From Paenibacillus methanolicus (GTDB taxonomy: Bacteria; Bacillota; Bacilli; Paenibacillales; Paenibacillaceae): a stretch of DNA of 64,000 bases. The position numbers and the translations under genes are program-made. The stretch lies in the NCBI RefSeq assembly GCF_008124765.1, contig NZ_VNHS01000001.1, positions 620,001 to 684,000 of the forward strand. Direction: 5' to 3'. The notes beneath the pieces are model-generated. The model was not told the origin of the DNA, ran no database searches, and saw only the letters and a program-made list of their open reading frames with translations. Below, piece by piece: positions 26,171-35,957 of the stretch (within the stretch, counting starts at the first letter, position 1; every line of letters begins with the position of its first letter).

Positions 26171-29100
26171 ATGAAAGGACGCAAATATGTTTCACTCGTC
26201 ATGGCCTTGCTCGTGACGGCAAGCCCTTTGTCCAATGTAAGCGCAACTAGCGCCGCGGCAGGGGAAAGGACCGGAGGGACGGTACTTGCGGCGGCTGCAG
26301 AGATGGATACGACGGGCATGATTCTTCATTACAATATGGCTACGTCTGCCGCGAATGAGGGCATCACGACCGTTCCCGATCTGTCCGGCAGCGGACGCGG
26401 ATGGAACGGGATCGTGCGCAACCCGGAGAACGGGCAGCTTGTGAAGGGCGCCGACGTCGGCTTCGCGGCATTGAGCGGCGGAAGCTCGAACTCGAAGAGC
26501 GGGTATATCGAGATTCCGAAGGATAGCGGCGGTCAGGACGTGCTGAGCGGTCTTAATGCGGTCACCGTCTCGTCGCTCGTGAATTGGGACAATGACGGCG
26601 ACAACCGGTGGATTTTCGGCTTGGGCGCGGTGAACGGCAATATTGAGACGGGGAACAAATATTTCTTCGTAACCCCGCGGCATTCGACGAACTCGGCTAA
26701 GCCGGTCGTCTCGGGAATTTCGAAAGCGGGCTGGCGCAACGAAACGCTCGTCAAAGGAACGGCGACGCTGGCGGCCAATCAATGGAAGCTCGTGACGACG
26801 GTCATGTCCGAAGCGAGCAATACGATTACGCTGTATGTCGACGGCGTGGAGGTTGCCTCCGGCGCGGCGGGCGGCGTTAAGCTGTCCGAGTTGATCGATC
26901 CGACGGCCGCTTATTCGGGTTTCATCGGCAAATCGATCTTCGGCAACGATCCGTATTACAAGGGACGCGTCAGCGATTTCAGGGTCTACAATCGCGCGCT
27001 GACGGATACCGAGGTCGCAGCGCTTCAGACCGAGGCAAGCGAGTCGGTTCCGAAGCTGAACCGGCTGATGGTCGATGACGCGGCGGCTTCGCTCGATGTG
27101 AACAGCTATCTGACCGCTGGCGACGGCGCGAATGCCGTGACGGGGAACTTAACGCTGCCGACAACCGGTAAGCATGGCGTCGCGCTGTCGTGGACATCGA
27201 GCAACACGCATGTGCTGGCTAATAACGGCACCGTGACGCGTCCGGGCCTCGACTCCGCCGATGCGCAGGTGACGCTCACCGCGAATCTGGCTTACCAAGG
27301 GCTCAACGTATCGAAATCGTTCACGCTGACGGTGCTGAAGCAATTCTCGGATGAGCAGCGCGCGGCGACTGACGCGGGCAAGCTGTCGATTCCGAACCCA
27401 TCGAACGTCAAAGGCAATATTACGCTGCCGACTTCGGGCCCGAACGGCACGCAGATTACGTGGGTCTCCAGCCATCCCGATATCGTGAAGGGGAGCGCGC
27501 AAGCGGCCTCCGATGCGAATGAACTGGGCAGAGTCACGCGTCCGAACGCGGACACGAACGCGACGCTGACGGCAACGGTAACGAAAGGCGCGGCCAAGGT
27601 AGAGCGTACATTCACGCTGACGGTGAAGAAGAAACCGGCCGCGGTCCAATACGATTCGTACTTGTTCGCTTATTTCACGGGCGAATATGAAGGCGGAGAG
27701 GAGATCTCGTTCGCGACGGCGAAGGATCCGCTCAAGTGGAAGGCGCTGAACAACGGGCAGTCGATCATCCAATCGAAGCTGGGCGAGAAAGGGCTGCGTG
27801 ATCCGTTCATCCTCCGTTCGGCCGAAGGAGATAAATTCTACCTGCTGGCAACGGACCTGAAGATGGGCGAGAGCACCAACTTCGACCAAGCGCAAATCAC
27901 GGGAAGCCATTCGATCATGATCTGGGAATCCGACGATCTGGTCAACTGGAGCGAACAGCGCATGGTTGAAGTCGCGCCGAAGGCAGGCGGCAATACGTGG
28001 GCGCCGGAAGCGTTCTACGACGAGAAGACCGGCCAATATGTCGTCTTCTGGGCATCCTCGATGAAGGTCGCGGACACCTATGGCAAGTATGCGAACGGTC
28101 GGCCAACCGGTCAATACAACGTCATGTACTATGCGACGACGCGGGACTTCTACACGTTCTCGGAGCCGAAGGTGTACCTGGACGAAGCGTTCCCGACGAT
28201 CGACACGACGATGATACAGAACGACGGGAAGCTGTACCGGTTCACGAAATCCGAAGTGAACTACAAGCTATATTACGAGAAAGCGGCAAGTATCTTCACG
28301 GACAAAGACGGCATCGCGGCCAACGGCTACCAGTTCGATCCGATTCCGTCGACGAAGAACGGCAACCAAGGGTTGATCGGCCATGCCGGCAACAACGAGG
28401 GTCCTACCGTATTCAAGGATTTGAACGCGGACAAATGGTATATGCTCCTCGATTCCTGGCCTTACCATGTACGCGTATCGACCAACTTGGAGGACGGGAC
28501 GCAATTCGCGAACAACCTGCTGCCGGAATCCTCTTATGCGCTGCCGCCGGGACCTCGTCACGGTACGGTCATCCCAATCTCGGGCAGCGAATATGAAGCG
28601 CTGCAGGCGAAGTATGCGCAGGCTGGCCCAACGCCTTCCGAGCAGCCCGTCGTGCATTACGCGTTCAGTCCAAGCGATGTAACGGACGGCGTCGTGGAGG
28701 ACGTATCGGGCAGCGGGCATGACGCCAAGCTGGTCGGCGGTTCCTCGGTTAACGCAGACGATAAGGTCGGCGAGAAAGGCGGCTCGCTTGCGCTGGACGG
28801 CGCAACCGGTTACTTGCAGCTGCCGAATAACCTCATTAAGGAACTGAATCTGGAGAAAATGACGTTCGCCGCATGGGTGAAGACGGATGCGAATATCCCA
28901 GGCCAGCGAATCTTCGATTTCGCTTCGCAGACCGGACGCACGGCGAACCGCAATTCGATGTACTTGAGCACGTCCGGCGATACCGGCAAGCTGGAGTTCG
29001 CCATCGTGACCCCGTTCAGCGAGAAATTCGGGAATGACGCGGCCGGACTTGGCGACAACTACAAGTACGCGCTTCGCAGCACGAGCTTTGCAGCGAAAGA

Positions 29101-32100
29101 GTGGCACCATGTCGCGGTGACGATGGACGATTTCGACGCGGTTCTGTATGTAGACGGCGCGGAAACGGCCCGCAGTTCGGTATTCAACATGGAGCCGCGG
29201 ATGCTCATGGAGACGACGCTCAACGCGCTTGGCAAATCGTCGCGCAGCGGAGCGAGCCTCTTCAAGGGCAAGCTGGACGATTTCCGCATCTACAACCGGG
29301 CGCTTGCCCCGGACGAGATCGAGGCGCTTCAGACCGATGTCGATAACACGCCGGAAGAGCCAGCGGCGGCATCGCTCATCCTGCGCTATGACATGAATCA
29401 GATTGACGGCGTGAAGGTAATGGACCAGAAAGGCGCATTCGACGGCACATGGGTGAACCCGGCCAAGGCGCAGTGGATTCATCGTCCGGAGGCAGGCGCG
29501 CTTAGCTTCGCCGGCGGCGCGGCGGATTCGTATATCGAGTTGCCGAAGGGCGTGTTGGACGGCTTAACCGATGTGACCATCTCCTCGCTTGTCAACTGGA
29601 AGGGCGAACGAGAAGCCGAGTGGATCTTCGCGCTTGGCCAAGACAGCAACAAATATTTGTTCGCGACGCCGAAGCGCAACTCCGGCGACCGCTCCGCGCG
29701 AGCAGGTCTAGGCATTACGAGCTGGAGCAACGAAGCCGGCGCGAACGCAACGACCGGTTCGCTTGCGGCAAGCGAATGGAAGTTGGTCACGGTCGTCGTG
29801 TCCGGGACGGAGCAAACAATCAAGCTCTATATGGACGGTGTAGAAGTTGGCTCCGACTCTACCAAAGGCTACACGCTGGCTCAGATTAACAATCTGACCG
29901 GCCGCAGCGGCTATATCGCCAAGTCGTTCTACGCCTCCGATCCCTACTTCGGCGGCATGATCGCCGACTTCGCGGTGTATGACGGCGCGCTTACGGCGGC
30001 GGAAATCGCGCAGCTGAATGAGCAGGCTGCCGCGAAGAAGAACAAGCTCGAAGGGCTGGAGCTCGGCCTTGCGGCTGACGCGCTCACCGCGAATTCGCTG
30101 CTTGGCGCAAATACGAGCGAGAATGATGTCCGCACGAATCTGAAGCTGCCGACGCAAGGCAGTTACGACACGACGATCAGCTGGGTATCCAGCGAGCCCT
30201 CCATCATCTCCGGCACGGGCGTGGTGAACCGTCCCGAGGCGGAAGCGGGCAGCCAGACGGTGACGCTGACGGCGACGCTGTCCGACGGGGTTCGTACACA
30301 GGAGAAAACCTTCGTCTTCATCGTCGCGCACAAGCCGGCAAGCGCGGATGCGGTCCGGATGGATGCCGAAGCGCTCGTCGTTCGGAATATCAACGACGTG
30401 CGCGGCAATCTGACGCTGCCGACGCTAGGCGCGAACGGGTCCGCCATCGCGTGGACGTCGGGCTTGCCGTCCGTCGTGTCGGCGACAGGCGAAGTAACAA
30501 GACCGGCGCATGGCAGCGGTGACCGCGAGGTCGCGCTGACGGCGACGATCTCGCTTGGCACTAGCGTGTTGACGAAAGGTTTCCTCGCGAAGGTGAAGGA
30601 GCTGCCGCAGCAGGAAGCTTACCAAGGCTATGCCTTCACGTATTTCACCGGCGAGGGCAAGTCGAATGGCGAGCAGATCTATTTTGCGCTCAGCCAAGGG
30701 AACGACCCGCTTCACTGGCGGGAGTTGAACGATGGCGCTCCGGCCATTACATCCGAGCTCGGGGAGAAAGGCCTCCGCGATCCGTTCTTGATCCGTTCGC
30801 CGGAAGGCGATAAGTTCTACCTCATCGCCACCGACCTTCGCATCTACGGCAATGGCGATTGGACTCGTGCGCAGACGGCCGGCAGCCGATCGATCATGGT
30901 GTGGGAATCGAGCGACCTGGTGAATTGGTCCGAACAGCGGATGGTCCAGGTTGCGCCGCCGGAAGCGGGCAACACGTGGGCGCCGGAGGTGATCTACGAT
31001 AAGACCAAAGGCGAATATGTCGTCTTCTGGGCATCGAAGCTGTATGCGGACGAAGCACATACCGGAGGCGCTTACCAGCAGATGGTGTACGCGACGACCC
31101 GGGACTTCCATACCTTCTCGGAGCCGAAGGTGTATATGGACTACGGTTACTCGGTCATCGATACGACGATGATCGAATACAACGGCAATATCTACCGGTT
31201 CACGAAGGATGAGCGAGGCAATTCGGCCGGCACGCCGAACGGCAAGTTCGTCTTCCAGGAAGTCGGCGATTCGGTCGGGGGTTCATTCCGGCTCATCAAG
31301 GAAGGCATAGGCAAAGGGACGATCGGTCAGGGCGAAGGTCCGACCGTATTCAAGTCGAATACGGAGAACAAGTGGTATATGTTCATCGACGAGTTCGGGG
31401 GACGGGGCTACGTGCCGTTCGAGACGACCGACCTCGCATCGGGCGCATGGACGCTGTCGGCGAATTACAACCTGCCGGCCTCGCCTCGTCACGGTACCGT
31501 CATTCCGGTTACGCGGTCCGAGTATGACGATCTGTCGGCCCGCGTTCCTGCCGTCGTGCAGGAAGGCGACGTCCCGGTAACCGGCCTTACGCTTGATCCG
31601 CAATCGATGGAGCTGATGGCAGGCGAAGCGCTTCGGCTGCAAGCAACCGTCGCGCCTGCGAATGCGACGAACAAGACGGTGATCTGGTCGAGCAGCAATC
31701 CTGCGGTAGCCCGCGTGGATGCAAACGGCAACGTCGTCGCGGTAGCGGCAGGTCAAGCATCGATCAGCGGGGCAACCGCTGATGGCGCATTCTTGGCCGT
31801 CGCCGAAGTGAAGGTGGAAGGTTCGCAGCCAGGCGCAGACCTGGATGGAGCCGACCAAGCGGCAGCAGGACAGCAGATTGAACTGATTTACGGTCTTAAG
31901 GGCTATGACGGCGAAGTATATGCCCAGGATGTAACCTTCACGTATGATGCGGATCGTCTGACATTCCAATCGGTCGCATCATCCGATACGGCCACGTTCC
32001 AGATCGCCGATTACAAAGCAGAAGCCGGCAAGCTTCGCGTGCTTGGCGTCCATCTGGGCGAGAACCGGGCGAAGCCGAACCGCACCGTTCTGAAGCTTGC

Positions 32101-32653
32101 GTTCACGGTGAAGCCCAATGCTTCGCCGGGCATTGCGAAAGTCGAAGCGGGAAGCTTGGTCGTGGCGGATAGCCAAGGCGCCGAGACGACGCTGGCCGGT
32201 ACGTCGCACGGCGTCCAGATCGGCGTTGTCGACAAAGCCGCGCTGCGTACGCTCCTCGCAGAAGCGCGGCAAGCGCACCATGCGGCTGTGGAAGGCAGCG
32301 GCGTCGGACAATATCCGGCTGGCAGCAAGGCGCAGCTTCTTGCCGCGATCACAAGCGCGGCTGTCGTCGCCGACCATGCGGCGGCGACGCAGACAGAAGT
32401 CGCCGAGGCGGCAGAACAGCTGGCGAGCGCGCTTCAAGCGTTCAAGGCATCTGTCCATACGAGCGTGCCTGGCGATTACAACGACGATAATCGTATCGGC
32501 GTCGGCGATTTGGCGCTCATGGCCAAATCCTATGGAATGACGGCCGCTAGCGAAGGCTGGAATGAAGTGAAGGCGCACGATCTGAACAACGACGGCATCA
32601 TCGACATCGAGGACCTTGTCCGGATGGCGAGAATGGTACTGGCGTGGGTCTGA
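26171..32653 (+). CDS. Secreted multi-domain protein: two GH43-like modules, LamG modules, cohesin-like module and dockerin
   Basis: 2160 residues. ATG 26171 has AGGGAGGA about 8 nt upstream and begins a signal peptide (YVSLVMALLVTASPLSNVSA). Order: LamG-type sandwich (about 49-290), atypical bacterial Ig-like repeats (about 295-490), GH43-like five-bladed propeller (about 493-815; RDPFILR holds the catalytic Asp, NEGPTVFK a candidate acid Glu), a second LamG (about 827-1060), a third LamG (about 1069-1290), Ig-like repeats (about 1300-1480), a second GH43-like module (about 1484-1800; RDPFLIR, GEGPTVFK), BIG2 (about 1802-1885), cohesin-like module (about 1890-2020), FIVAR-like segment and a C-terminal type I dockerin with two calcium loops (DYNDDNRIGVGDL and DLNNDGIIDIEDL). 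GH43 enzymes cleave arabinose- or xylose-containing polymers; the exact bond is unknown. Confidence 0.85.
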   Translation: MKGRKYVSLVMALLVTASPLSNVSATSAAAGERTGGTVLAAAAEMDTTGMILHYNMATSAANEGITTVPDLSGSGRGWNGIVRNPENGQLVKGADVGFAALSGGSSNSKSGYIEIPKDSGGQDVLSGLNAVTVSSLVNWDNDGDNRWIFGLGAVNGNIETGNKYFFVTPRHSTNSAKPVVSGISKAGWRNETLVKGTATLAANQWKLVTTVMSEASNTITLYVDGVEVASGAAGGVKLSELIDPTAAYSGFIGKSIFGNDPYYKGRVSDFRVYNRALTDTEVAALQTEASESVPKLNRLMVDDAAASLDVNSYLTAGDGANAVTGNLTLPTTGKHGVALSWTSSNTHVLANNGTVTRPGLDSADAQVTLTANLAYQGLNVSKSFTLTVLKQFSDEQRAATDAGKLSIPNPSNVKGNITLPTSGPNGTQITWVSSHPDIVKGSAQAASDANELGRVTRPNADTNATLTATVTKGAAKVERTFTLTVKKKPAAVQYDSYLFAYFTGEYEGGEEISFATAKDPLKWKALNNGQSIIQSKLGEKGLRDPFILRSAEGDKFYLLATDLKMGESTNFDQAQITGSHSIMIWESDDLVNWSEQRMVEVAPKAGGNTWAPEAFYDEKTGQYVVFWASSMKVADTYGKYANGRPTGQYNVMYYATTRDFYTFSEPKVYLDEAFPTIDTTMIQNDGKLYRFTKSEVNYKLYYEKAASIFTDKDGIAANGYQFDPIPSTKNGNQGLIGHAGNNEGPTVFKDLNADKWYMLLDSWPYHVRVSTNLEDGTQFANNLLPESSYALPPGPRHGTVIPISGSEYEALQAKYAQAGPTPSEQPVVHYAFSPSDVTDGVVEDVSGSGHDAKLVGGSSVNADDKVGEKGGSLALDGATGYLQLPNNLIKELNLEKMTFAAWVKTDANIPGQRIFDFASQTGRTANRNSMYLSTSGDTGKLEFAIVTPFSEKFGNDAAGLGDNYKYALRSTSFAAKEWHHVAVTMDDFDAVLYVDGAETARSSVFNMEPRMLMETTLNALGKSSRSGASLFKGKLDDFRIYNRALAPDEIEALQTDVDNTPEEPAAASLILRYDMNQIDGVKVMDQKGAFDGTWVNPAKAQWIHRPEAGALSFAGGAADSYIELPKGVLDGLTDVTISSLVNWKGEREAEWIFALGQDSNKYLFATPKRNSGDRSARAGLGITSWSNEAGANATTGSLAASEWKLVTVVVSGTEQTIKLYMDGVEVGSDSTKGYTLAQINNLTGRSGYIAKSFYASDPYFGGMIADFAVYDGALTAAEIAQLNEQAAAKKNKLEGLELGLAADALTANSLLGANTSENDVRTNLKLPTQGSYDTTISWVSSEPSIISGTGVVNRPEAEAGSQTVTLTATLSDGVRTQEKTFVFIVAHKPASADAVRMDAEALVVRNINDVRGNLTLPTLGANGSAIAWTSGLPSVVSATGEVTRPAHGSGDREVALTATISLGTSVLTKGFLAKVKELPQQEAYQGYAFTYFTGEGKSNGEQIYFALSQGNDPLHWRELNDGAPAITSELGEKGLRDPFLIRSPEGDKFYLIATDLRIYGNGDWTRAQTAGSRSIMVWESSDLVNWSEQRMVQVAPPEAGNTWAPEVIYDKTKGEYVVFWASKLYADEAHTGGAYQQMVYATTRDFHTFSEPKVYMDYGYSVIDTTMIEYNGNIYRFTKDERGNSAGTPNGKFVFQEVGDSVGGSFRLIKEGIGKGTIGQGEGPTVFKSNTENKWYMFIDEFGGRGYVPFETTDLASGAWTLSANYNLPASPRHGTVIPVTRSEYDDLSARVPAVVQEGDVPVTGLTLDPQSMELMAGEALRLQATVAPANATNKTVIWSSSNPAVARVDANGNVVAVAAGQASISGATADGAFLAVAEVKVEGSQPGADLDGADQAAAGQQIELIYGLKGYDGEVYAQDVTFTYDADRLTFQSVASSDTATFQIADYKAEAGKLRVLGVHLGENRAKPNRTVLKLAFTVKPNASPGIAKVEAGSLVVADSQGAETTLAGTSHGVQIGVVDKAALRTLLAEARQAHHAAVEGSGVGQYPAGSKAQLLAAITSAAVVADHAAATQTEVAEAAEQLASALQAFKASVHTSVPGDYNDDNRIGVGDLALMAKSYGMTAASEGWNEVKAHDLNNDGIIDIEDLVRMARMVLAWV

Positions 32654-32683
32654 ATGTAAGTTATCAACGCAAAGCGTAGAGGC

Positions 32684-32727
32684 AGCAGGAGATAAGGATG
32701 GTCCATCCTTGTCTCCTGCTTTTTTTG
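32684..32727 (+). terminator. Strong terminator after the GH43 gene
   Basis: A long stem (AGCAGGAGA and AAGGATGG pairing with CCATCCTT and TCTCCTGCT, with a small internal loop) is followed by a run of T. Confidence 0.95.
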
Positions 32728-32818
32728 ATTAGAAGCCCTAACCCTATCTGCGCAAACTCATATTATGAATGGATGGAATTGATAGGTAGAATGTTCGAAT
32801 ATGAGGGAGGTAGATGGT

Positions 32819-33553
32819 TTGAAGAAGGTGAAATACAAAATGGGCAAATTAGGAAAACATCAATTTATGCAAAAATATGAAGCGATAAGCCCGTTATTAC
32901 CTGACACGAAAGCAGCTACAAAATCGAATATCAAAAACATGCTAATGAAGTATGATTCGCTTTATATAAAACTAGACGAAGGCACTGGAGGCCGTGGGAT
33001 ATATAAGATCACTCATGATCACAGAGGGTTCATATTAAGAATCGGCACGACCTCAAGAACGTATACGGCCTTTGAGGCTTTATACCATTCGCTTGCGAGG
33101 TTCCTAAATAAAGATAGGTATATTGTTCAACAAGGTATCGATCTGTTAAAACATAACGGCCGCTCATTCGATATTAGGGTTATGGTGCAAAAGAATAGAA
33201 AGGGGGAGTTCGAAACAACGGGAATAGTCGGGCGGTTAGCTAAACCGAAGAAGATCGTAACTAATTTTCACAGCGGAGGAACGCCTTTACCCCTGGATAC
33301 GTTACTCCAATCACATCTCGATAAAGCCGCGAGAGCAAACTTTATCAAGAAAATGGAATCATTAGGGAGGCGCGCGAGTATTGTTCTTGCAGAAAGTTAT
33401 AGAAGTAAAAAAGCTTTTGGCGTGGATATTGCCATTGATTCCACGATGAAGCCATGGATTCTAGAGATTAATACGGGGCCGGACATGAGTATTTTCAACG
33501 AACTTCAAGATAAAACGATGTACAAAAGGATGTTGAGGTATTCGAAATTTTAA
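32819..33553 (+). CDS. YheC/YheD-family ATP-grasp protein, endospore coat-associated type
   Basis: About 244 residues from TTG 32819, which has GGGAGGT 8 nt upstream; the ATG at 32801 overlaps that site. ATP-grasp signatures: YIKLDEGTGGRGIYKI (nucleotide-binding loop), FDIRVMVQKN (catalytic strand) and FGVDIAIDSTMKPWILEINTGPD (metal-binding Glu and Asn). Bacillus YheC and YheD are coat-associated proteins of unknown substrate. The gene stands alone between two terminated units and has a visibly more AT-rich sequence than its neighbours, which might reflect separate ancestry. Confidence 0.8.
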   Translation: MKKVKYKMGKLGKHQFMQKYEAISPLLPDTKAATKSNIKNMLMKYDSLYIKLDEGTGGRGIYKITHDHRGFILRIGTTSRTYTAFEALYHSLARFLNKDRYIVQQGIDLLKHNGRSFDIRVMVQKNRKGEFETTGIVGRLAKPKKIVTNFHSGGTPLPLDTLLQSHLDKAARANFIKKMESLGRRASIVLAESYRSKKAFGVDIAIDSTMKPWILEINTGPDMSIFNELQDKTMYKRMLRYSKF

Positions 33554-33590
33554 GTTTATCCCCTTGATAGGAGGATCTGCTATTTTTTAG

Positions 33591-33596
33591 TATAAT
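33591..33596 (+). promoter_or_regulatory. Candidate -10 box of the WYL regulator gene
   Basis: A perfect TATAAT lies 37 nt before the preferred start. No good -35 exists at 16-18 nt; TTGATA is 21 nt away. Confidence 0.4.
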
Positions 33597-33633
33597 GGCA
33601 AGATAGCATAGAAAGCTTGTCATGGGGGATAGC

Positions 33634-34557
33634 ATGAAAATAGACCGATTGCTCGGAATCGTGATCTACCTTTTAAGTCGCAAAACGGCAAGCGCGCGCG
33701 CTTTGGCCGAGAAGTTCGAGGTTTCGGCGCGCACGATTCAACGGGATATGGAGACCTTGAGTCTGGCAGGGATTCCCGTAGGTTCCTCGCAGGGAGTAAA
33801 CGGCGGATACTACATCATGGATCGCTTTGAAATGAATAGTCAGGTTTTTCGCCCCGAAGATTACAATTTTATACTCACGGCGTTGAAGGGGTTGCGTTCC
33901 GGGTATGATAGCCGCCAGGCTGAGGCCACGTTGGAGAAAATGGTAGCGCTGTTGCCCGTAAACCAGAGCCTGCAGCAGCACTTGCACCTTGATTTTGGCG
34001 TATTGCGCGAAGTGTCCCGGATCAGATCCGATATTACGGCTCTCGAGACCGCCATTAGCAAGGAATGCGCCATCGGATTTGAATACACGAATGCAGCAAA
34101 TCAAACCTCGCAAAGACTGGTCGACCCGCTAATCATCACATATAAGTGGTATGCTTGGTACTTGTACGGGTTTTGCCGGGAAAAACGGGACTATCGTCTA
34201 TTTCGGGTGTCCCGAATGCGCCACGTCGCTTCTACGACGCTGCCATTCATCCAACCGCATGAGAACGGAGAATCGCTGCTAGCGAAACATCAGGATCAAC
34301 GCCCTCATATCCAGGTGAAACTGTTGTGCCCGGCAGATCTTCGAATATCCATCGAGGAAGCATTTCCGAATGCGCTTCGGAGTGAACTAGAACGGGATCC
34401 GGATCATTTTACGATTGAGTTCAGCGCGCCGGAATGGGGAAGAGGTTGGTTTGGAACGCTGCTTGCTTACGGCAATCGAGTCACCGTATTGGAACCGGAA
34501 CCGTTAAAACAACGAATACGGGCTCATGTCCAATCCATGCTTGAATTGTATCCCTGA
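33634..34557 (+). CDS. DeoR-like HTH / WYL-domain transcriptional regulator (YafY type)
   Basis: 307 residues. The ATG at 33634 has GGGGGAT about 5 nt upstream and is preferred over ATG 33622. The winged helix occupies residues about 3-55 (SARALAEKFEVSARTIQRDMETLSLAGIP, then GVNGGYYI). The WYL effector domain is at about 140-220 (LVDPLIITYKWYAWYLYGFCREKRDYRLFRVSRM). A WCX-like extension follows. Such regulators commonly control an adjacent enzyme gene; here the next genes encode VOC and SDR enzymes, and a palindrome lies between. Confidence 0.9.
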   Translation: MKIDRLLGIVIYLLSRKTASARALAEKFEVSARTIQRDMETLSLAGIPVGSSQGVNGGYYIMDRFEMNSQVFRPEDYNFILTALKGLRSGYDSRQAEATLEKMVALLPVNQSLQQHLHLDFGVLREVSRIRSDITALETAISKECAIGFEYTNAANQTSQRLVDPLIITYKWYAWYLYGFCREKRDYRLFRVSRMRHVASTTLPFIQPHENGESLLAKHQDQRPHIQVKLLCPADLRISIEEAFPNALRSELERDPDHFTIEFSAPEWGRGWFGTLLAYGNRVTVLEPEPLKQRIRAHVQSMLELYP

Positions 34558-34582
34558 ACTACGACATACAGTTGTCCGATAT

Positions 34583-34618
34583 CCCCCTTTATAATGGTCA
34601 TAACCATTGTCAAGGGGG
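34583..34618. promoter_or_regulatory. Nested palindrome between the WYL and VOC genes (operator or terminator)
   Basis: CCCCCTT (34583-34589) pairs with AAGGGGG (34612-34618). Inside lies AATGGTCATAACCATT (34593-34608), nearly self-complementary and overlapping a TATAAT-like box. A short T-rich stretch follows. It could end the regulator transcript, be the operator of the VOC-SDR pair, or both. Confidence 0.55.
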
Positions 34619-34685
34619 TTTATTCTTCTTCAAGGAAGCAGCGTCGCATTTGTAAGTAAACACCATCCGAAAGGGAGTTTATTCT

Positions 34686-35075
34686 ATGAAAGCTCAAGTA
34701 ACCGTGATAACGCTATTAACCAATGACGTTCCCCGAATGACTCGATTCTATCGGGATGTCCTTGGATTCCCGACCATTGTCGACTCTGAAGAGTACGTGG
34801 AGTTCGCAAATAGCGGCGTACGCTTGTCTATTTGCTCCAAATCCTTAATGGCTGCCAATACGAACGGCCATCCTTCCTATTCCGAAGAGCTTAGGGGACA
34901 AGCATTGGAACTGTGTTTCCCATGCGTTTCGCCGGAGCAGGTACATATCGCCTATGAGAACATCATTGCGAATGGCGGCACGGCAATAAGAGGACCAGCG
35001 CTCATGCCTTGGGGACATACCGTTGCTTTTTTTGCCGATCCCGAAGGAAACATCCACTCGATCTATGCCGAATAA
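34686..35075 (+). CDS. VOC-family protein (glyoxalase/dioxygenase-like)
   Basis: 129 residues, the usual size for a two-module VOC domain. AAGGGAG lies about 8 nt before the ATG. The first beta-alpha-beta-beta-beta module has ITLLTNDVPRMTRFYRDVLGFP. The second ends TVAFFADPEGNIHSIYAE, with a metal-position Glu. Substrate unknown: lyase, dioxygenase or binding-type members look alike. It is 48 bp upstream of the SDR gene and probably co-transcribed. Confidence 0.85.
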   Translation: MKAQVTVITLLTNDVPRMTRFYRDVLGFPTIVDSEEYVEFANSGVRLSICSKSLMAANTNGHPSYSEELRGQALELCFPCVSPEQVHIAYENIIANGGTAIRGPALMPWGHTVAFFADPEGNIHSIYAE

Positions 35076-35123
35076 CGAGCAAACCCGGGGCAATTAACAT
35101 GAACGAATAAGGGGGAGGATCAC

Positions 35124-35888
35124 ATGCAATATCCAGATTTCAGTATACATAATAAGATTGCCATGATTACGGGAGCGAGCAAAGGGATCGGTTATGGAAT
35201 CGCGAAGGCGATGGCGGCAGCAGGAGCCAGAGTCATCCTAACCGCTCGCAATAAAGCGAGCTTGGTTGAGTTGGTAAAAGACATTACCAATGAAGGGGGG
35301 ATGGCCGAAGCGTATTCCTTGGATGTTCGGCATGTTGCCGATATTCGAACCGTCTTCCAAGCTGTGGTGGATGCTTATGGCCGAATTGATATTCTTGTTA
35401 ATAACGCGGGCGTAGGCGATGGTATGCTTGCCGAAGATGTGACAGAAGCGTATTGGGACGATATGATCGATGTCAATTTAAAAGGTCTGTTCTTCTGCTG
35501 CCAATCCGCTGGAAGGGTCATGTTGAAACAAGGCTTCGGCAAAATTATAAATATCAGCTCTCAGGTCAGTGTCGTTGGCATCCCAAAAGGTGTTGTCTAT
35601 TGCGCCTCCAAGGGCGGAGTCAATCAACTTACCAAAGTTCTTGCGCTGGAGTGGTCAAGCCGGGGAGTGAATATTAACGCAGTGGGCCCAACTTTTATTT
35701 ATACGCCGGGAACTTCCGAAAGCCTGGGTACGCCGGAGTTCAGGGATAATGTTCTGTCGCGCATTCCCGCCGGTAGAATCGGATCCGTCCATGATGTGGC
35801 TGGAGCGGTGATTTACTTGGCTTCTCCTGCTTCAGATCTGGTTACTGGCACATTGCTGCTAGTAGATGGCGGTTGGACCGCGCAATAA
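35124..35888 (+). CDS. Short-chain dehydrogenase/reductase
   Basis: 254 residues, a classical SDR. GGGGGAGG precedes the ATG. Cofactor motif TGASKGIGYG, the NNAG strand (LVNNAGVGDG), catalytic Ser in INISSQVSV, and Tyr/Lys in YCASKGG are all present. The C terminus GTLLLVDGGWTAQ is typical. It oxidises or reduces an alcohol/ketone pair with NAD(P), resembling gluconate 5-dehydrogenase or glucose dehydrogenase-like members. Likely co-regulated with the VOC gene by the WYL regulator. Confidence 0.9.
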   Translation: MQYPDFSIHNKIAMITGASKGIGYGIAKAMAAAGARVILTARNKASLVELVKDITNEGGMAEAYSLDVRHVADIRTVFQAVVDAYGRIDILVNNAGVGDGMLAEDVTEAYWDDMIDVNLKGLFFCCQSAGRVMLKQGFGKIINISSQVSVVGIPKGVVYCASKGGVNQLTKVLALEWSSRGVNINAVGPTFIYTPGTSESLGTPEFRDNVLSRIPAGRIGSVHDVAGAVIYLASPASDLVTGTLLLVDGGWTAQ

Positions 35889-35927
35889 TTTCCGCCAATA
35901 GCGCGTCGATATAGAATGCGGTATAGG

Positions 35928-35956
35928 TTGTCAAAATGCAGGATCGGAAGTATAAT
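35928..35956 (+). promoter_or_regulatory. Promoter of the TetR-monooxygenase operon
   Basis: TTGTCA (35928-35933) and TATAAT (35951-35956) have an ideal 17-nt spacer. The operator palindrome follows directly. Confidence 0.8.
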
Positions 35957-35957
35957 T

